From positions 1-5,860 of the forward strand of contig SCUQ01000347.1 in NCBI GenBank assembly GCA_004297635.1: a stretch of 5,860 nucleotides of DNA, given 5' to 3'. Below, piece by piece: positions 5,214 to 5,860 of this stretch. Below the pieces are notes generated by a model that worked only from the letters and a program-made list of their open reading frames with translations, ran no database searches and was not told where the DNA came from. Source of the stretch: Rhizorhabdus sp. (lineage in GTDB: Bacteria; Pseudomonadota; Alphaproteobacteria; Sphingomonadales; Sphingomonadaceae). A program made the position numbers and the translations under genes. Position 1 is the stretch's first letter. Every line of letters starts with the position of its first letter.

Positions 5214-5456
5214 TTATTGCAGGATGATACGCCGGCTCGGGAAGGGCGTGGGCGCATAGACGGGCTGGCGACGCTCGACGCGGGTGCGCGGTCCCGGCGT
5301 GACCAGCTTCAGCGACTTGCGTTCGATGGCTACGATCGGGGTGGCGGCCGTCAGCGACCTCGGCGCATGGCCCAGTTCGCACGCCAGCACGCCATGGCCG
5401 CCGGTGGCGGCAGTCGCCGCGAAGCAGCCGACAATGATCATTCTTCCCAAGCCCAA
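5214..5456 (-). CDS. Small putative secreted or lipoprotein-like protein, unknown function
   Basis: I do not recognise this 80-residue reading frame. From the proposed TTG start it has Arg5, a hydrophobic stretch (6-24) and V-L-A-Cys26, which loosely fits a lipobox. The remaining 55 residues are basic and proline-rich, ending in SRRIILQ; there are no known motifs. The TTG at 5456 is chosen because an excellent AGGGAGG (plus-strand positions 5462-5468) stands 5 bases upstream. The alternative ATG at 5441 has a poorer site and would give 75 residues. It converges on dacA, with the terminator between them, and lies 131 bases beyond the end of lpd on the same strand. A longer frame could open at 5591, but it would overlap the lpd stop and adds sequence that does not look like protein. 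It could still be a chance frame in G+C-rich DNA. Confidence 0.45.
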   Translation of the reverse strand: MGLGRMIIVGCFAATAATGGHGVLACELGHAPRSLTAATPIVAIERKSLKLVTPGPRTRVERRQPVYAPTPFPSRRIILQ

Positions 5457-5531
5457 GGCAGCCTCCCTATCGACGCCTTTCGCGGCGAAGATCGTAGCGG
5501 AAGCGCCTGGGGCCCGGGGACGCCCTGTCGG

Positions 5532-5566
5532 CGAACGACATGGGGCATCGACGAACGACATGGGGC
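5532..5566. repeat. 15-bp tandem direct repeat, 20-bp period
   Basis: CGAACGACATGGGGC occurs at 5532-5546 and again, without mismatch, at 5552-5566, separated by five bases (ATCGA). The 20-bp period is close to two helical turns, which would place both copies on the same face of the DNA. It lies between lpd and the small minus-strand frame, 76-110 bases upstream of the latter. GGGGC in the second copy can also pair with GCCCC at 5572-5576, just past the lpd stop. The repeat could be paired regulator sites, a repeated 3' element of lpd, or a recent slippage duplication. Confidence 0.55.
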
Positions 5567-5587
5567 GGATGGCCCCGTCCGGCAATC

Positions 5588-5860
5588 TCACATATGCAGC
5601 GTGCGCCCGAAGGCGGCCAGCACGCTTTCATGCATGGCCTCGCTGATCGTCGGATGCGGGAAGACGGTGCCGATCAACTCGGCCTCGGTCGTCTCCAAGG
5701 TCTTGCCGATCGTGTAGCCCTGGATCATTTCGGTCACTTCGGCACCCACCATATGGGCGCCCAGCAATTCACCGGTCGCCTCATCGAACACGGTCTTCAC
5801 GAAGCCCTCGGGCTCGCCCAGCGCGATCGCCTTGCCGTTGCCGATGAACGGGAATTTGCC
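5588..5860 (-). CDS. lpdA: Dihydrolipoyl dehydrogenase (E3), C-terminal part
   Basis: The last 90 codons of the E3 flavoprotein, which reoxidises the lipoyl group of 2-oxoacid dehydrogenase complexes with NAD+. The frame is open to the right edge, so the start and the FAD/NAD domains (about 370-380 residues) lie outside the window. The visible part is the dimerisation domain: GKFPFIGNGKA, then VKTVFDEATGELLGAHMVG, EMIQGYTIGKTLETTEAEL, and HPTISEA, whose His and Glu (visible residues 69 and 74) form the catalytic dyad that works with the disulfide of the partner subunit. It ends in the common alphaproteobacterial style, HESVLAAFGRTLHM. Internal GTG codons, such as that at 5800, are not starts. 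Whether it serves pyruvate or 2-oxoglutarate dehydrogenase cannot be told from this part. No clear terminator follows it. Confidence 0.95.
   Translation of the reverse strand, partial: GKFPFIGNGKAIALGEPEGFVKTVFDEATGELLGAHMVGAEVTEMIQGYTIGKTLETTEAELIGTVFPHPTISEAMHESVLAAFGRTLHM

Noticed and set aside
5562..5576. GGGGC/GCCCC hairpin as the lpd terminator.
   Set aside because: A five-pair stem (seven with one G-U) and no T-run on the minus strand; it also overlaps the direct repeat, which explains the sequence as well.
5217..5717. Plus-strand 166-residue frame across the small minus-strand gene, the direct repeat and the lpd end.
   Set aside because: It overlaps the certain lpd coding region antisense and has no ribosome binding site or protein-like features.

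Overview
The window is a piece of an ordinary high-G+C alphaproteobacterial chromosome, most likely from a sphingomonad (Sphingomonas, Sphingobium or a relative). This rests on the strongly G/C-biased third codon positions, the GTG and TTG start codons, and the style of the dihydrolipoyl dehydrogenase C-terminus. The genus is an inference. I see no tRNA, rRNA, CRISPR array, transposase, phage gene or clear sign of recent transfer.

Left part (1-1797). A short leader precedes a small exported LprI/DUF1311-type protein with four cysteines (198-542, +). Facing it is a two-gene metal-handling unit on the minus strand: an SLC30A9/ZnT9-type cation diffusion facilitator (886-1797), followed 16 bases later by the CutA divalent-cation tolerance protein (555-869).

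Central part (1798-5210). A divergent intergenic region holds a 9-bp perfect inverted repeat. It opens into three plus-strand genes for cell-wall peptide processing: a compact YcbB-type L,D-transpeptidase (1952-3229), a second L,D-transpeptidase-like protein of the YkuD_2 type with a twin-arginine leader (3391-4038), and a short DacA-type D,D-carboxypeptidase (4141-5100). A strong intrinsic terminator (5178-5210) closes the block. The set makes pathway sense: the carboxypeptidase trims pentapeptide stems to tetrapeptides, which are the donor substrates of L,D-transpeptidases. The three genes are separated by 100-160 bases, so they need not form one transcript. The start region of each can fold into a hairpin that covers or displays its ribosome binding site; this is the least ordinary thing in the window.

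Right part (5211-5860). On the minus strand lie a possible 80-residue small secreted or lipoprotein-like protein (5214-5456, uncertain), a spacer with a 15-bp direct repeat at a 20-bp period, and the last 90 codons of dihydrolipoyl dehydrogenase (lpd), which runs off the right edge.

I find no evidence of a wholly new system. The points worth a second look are the cell-wall cluster with its structured start regions, the upstream reading frame before the first transpeptidase, the tandem repeat near lpd and the small unknown protein.
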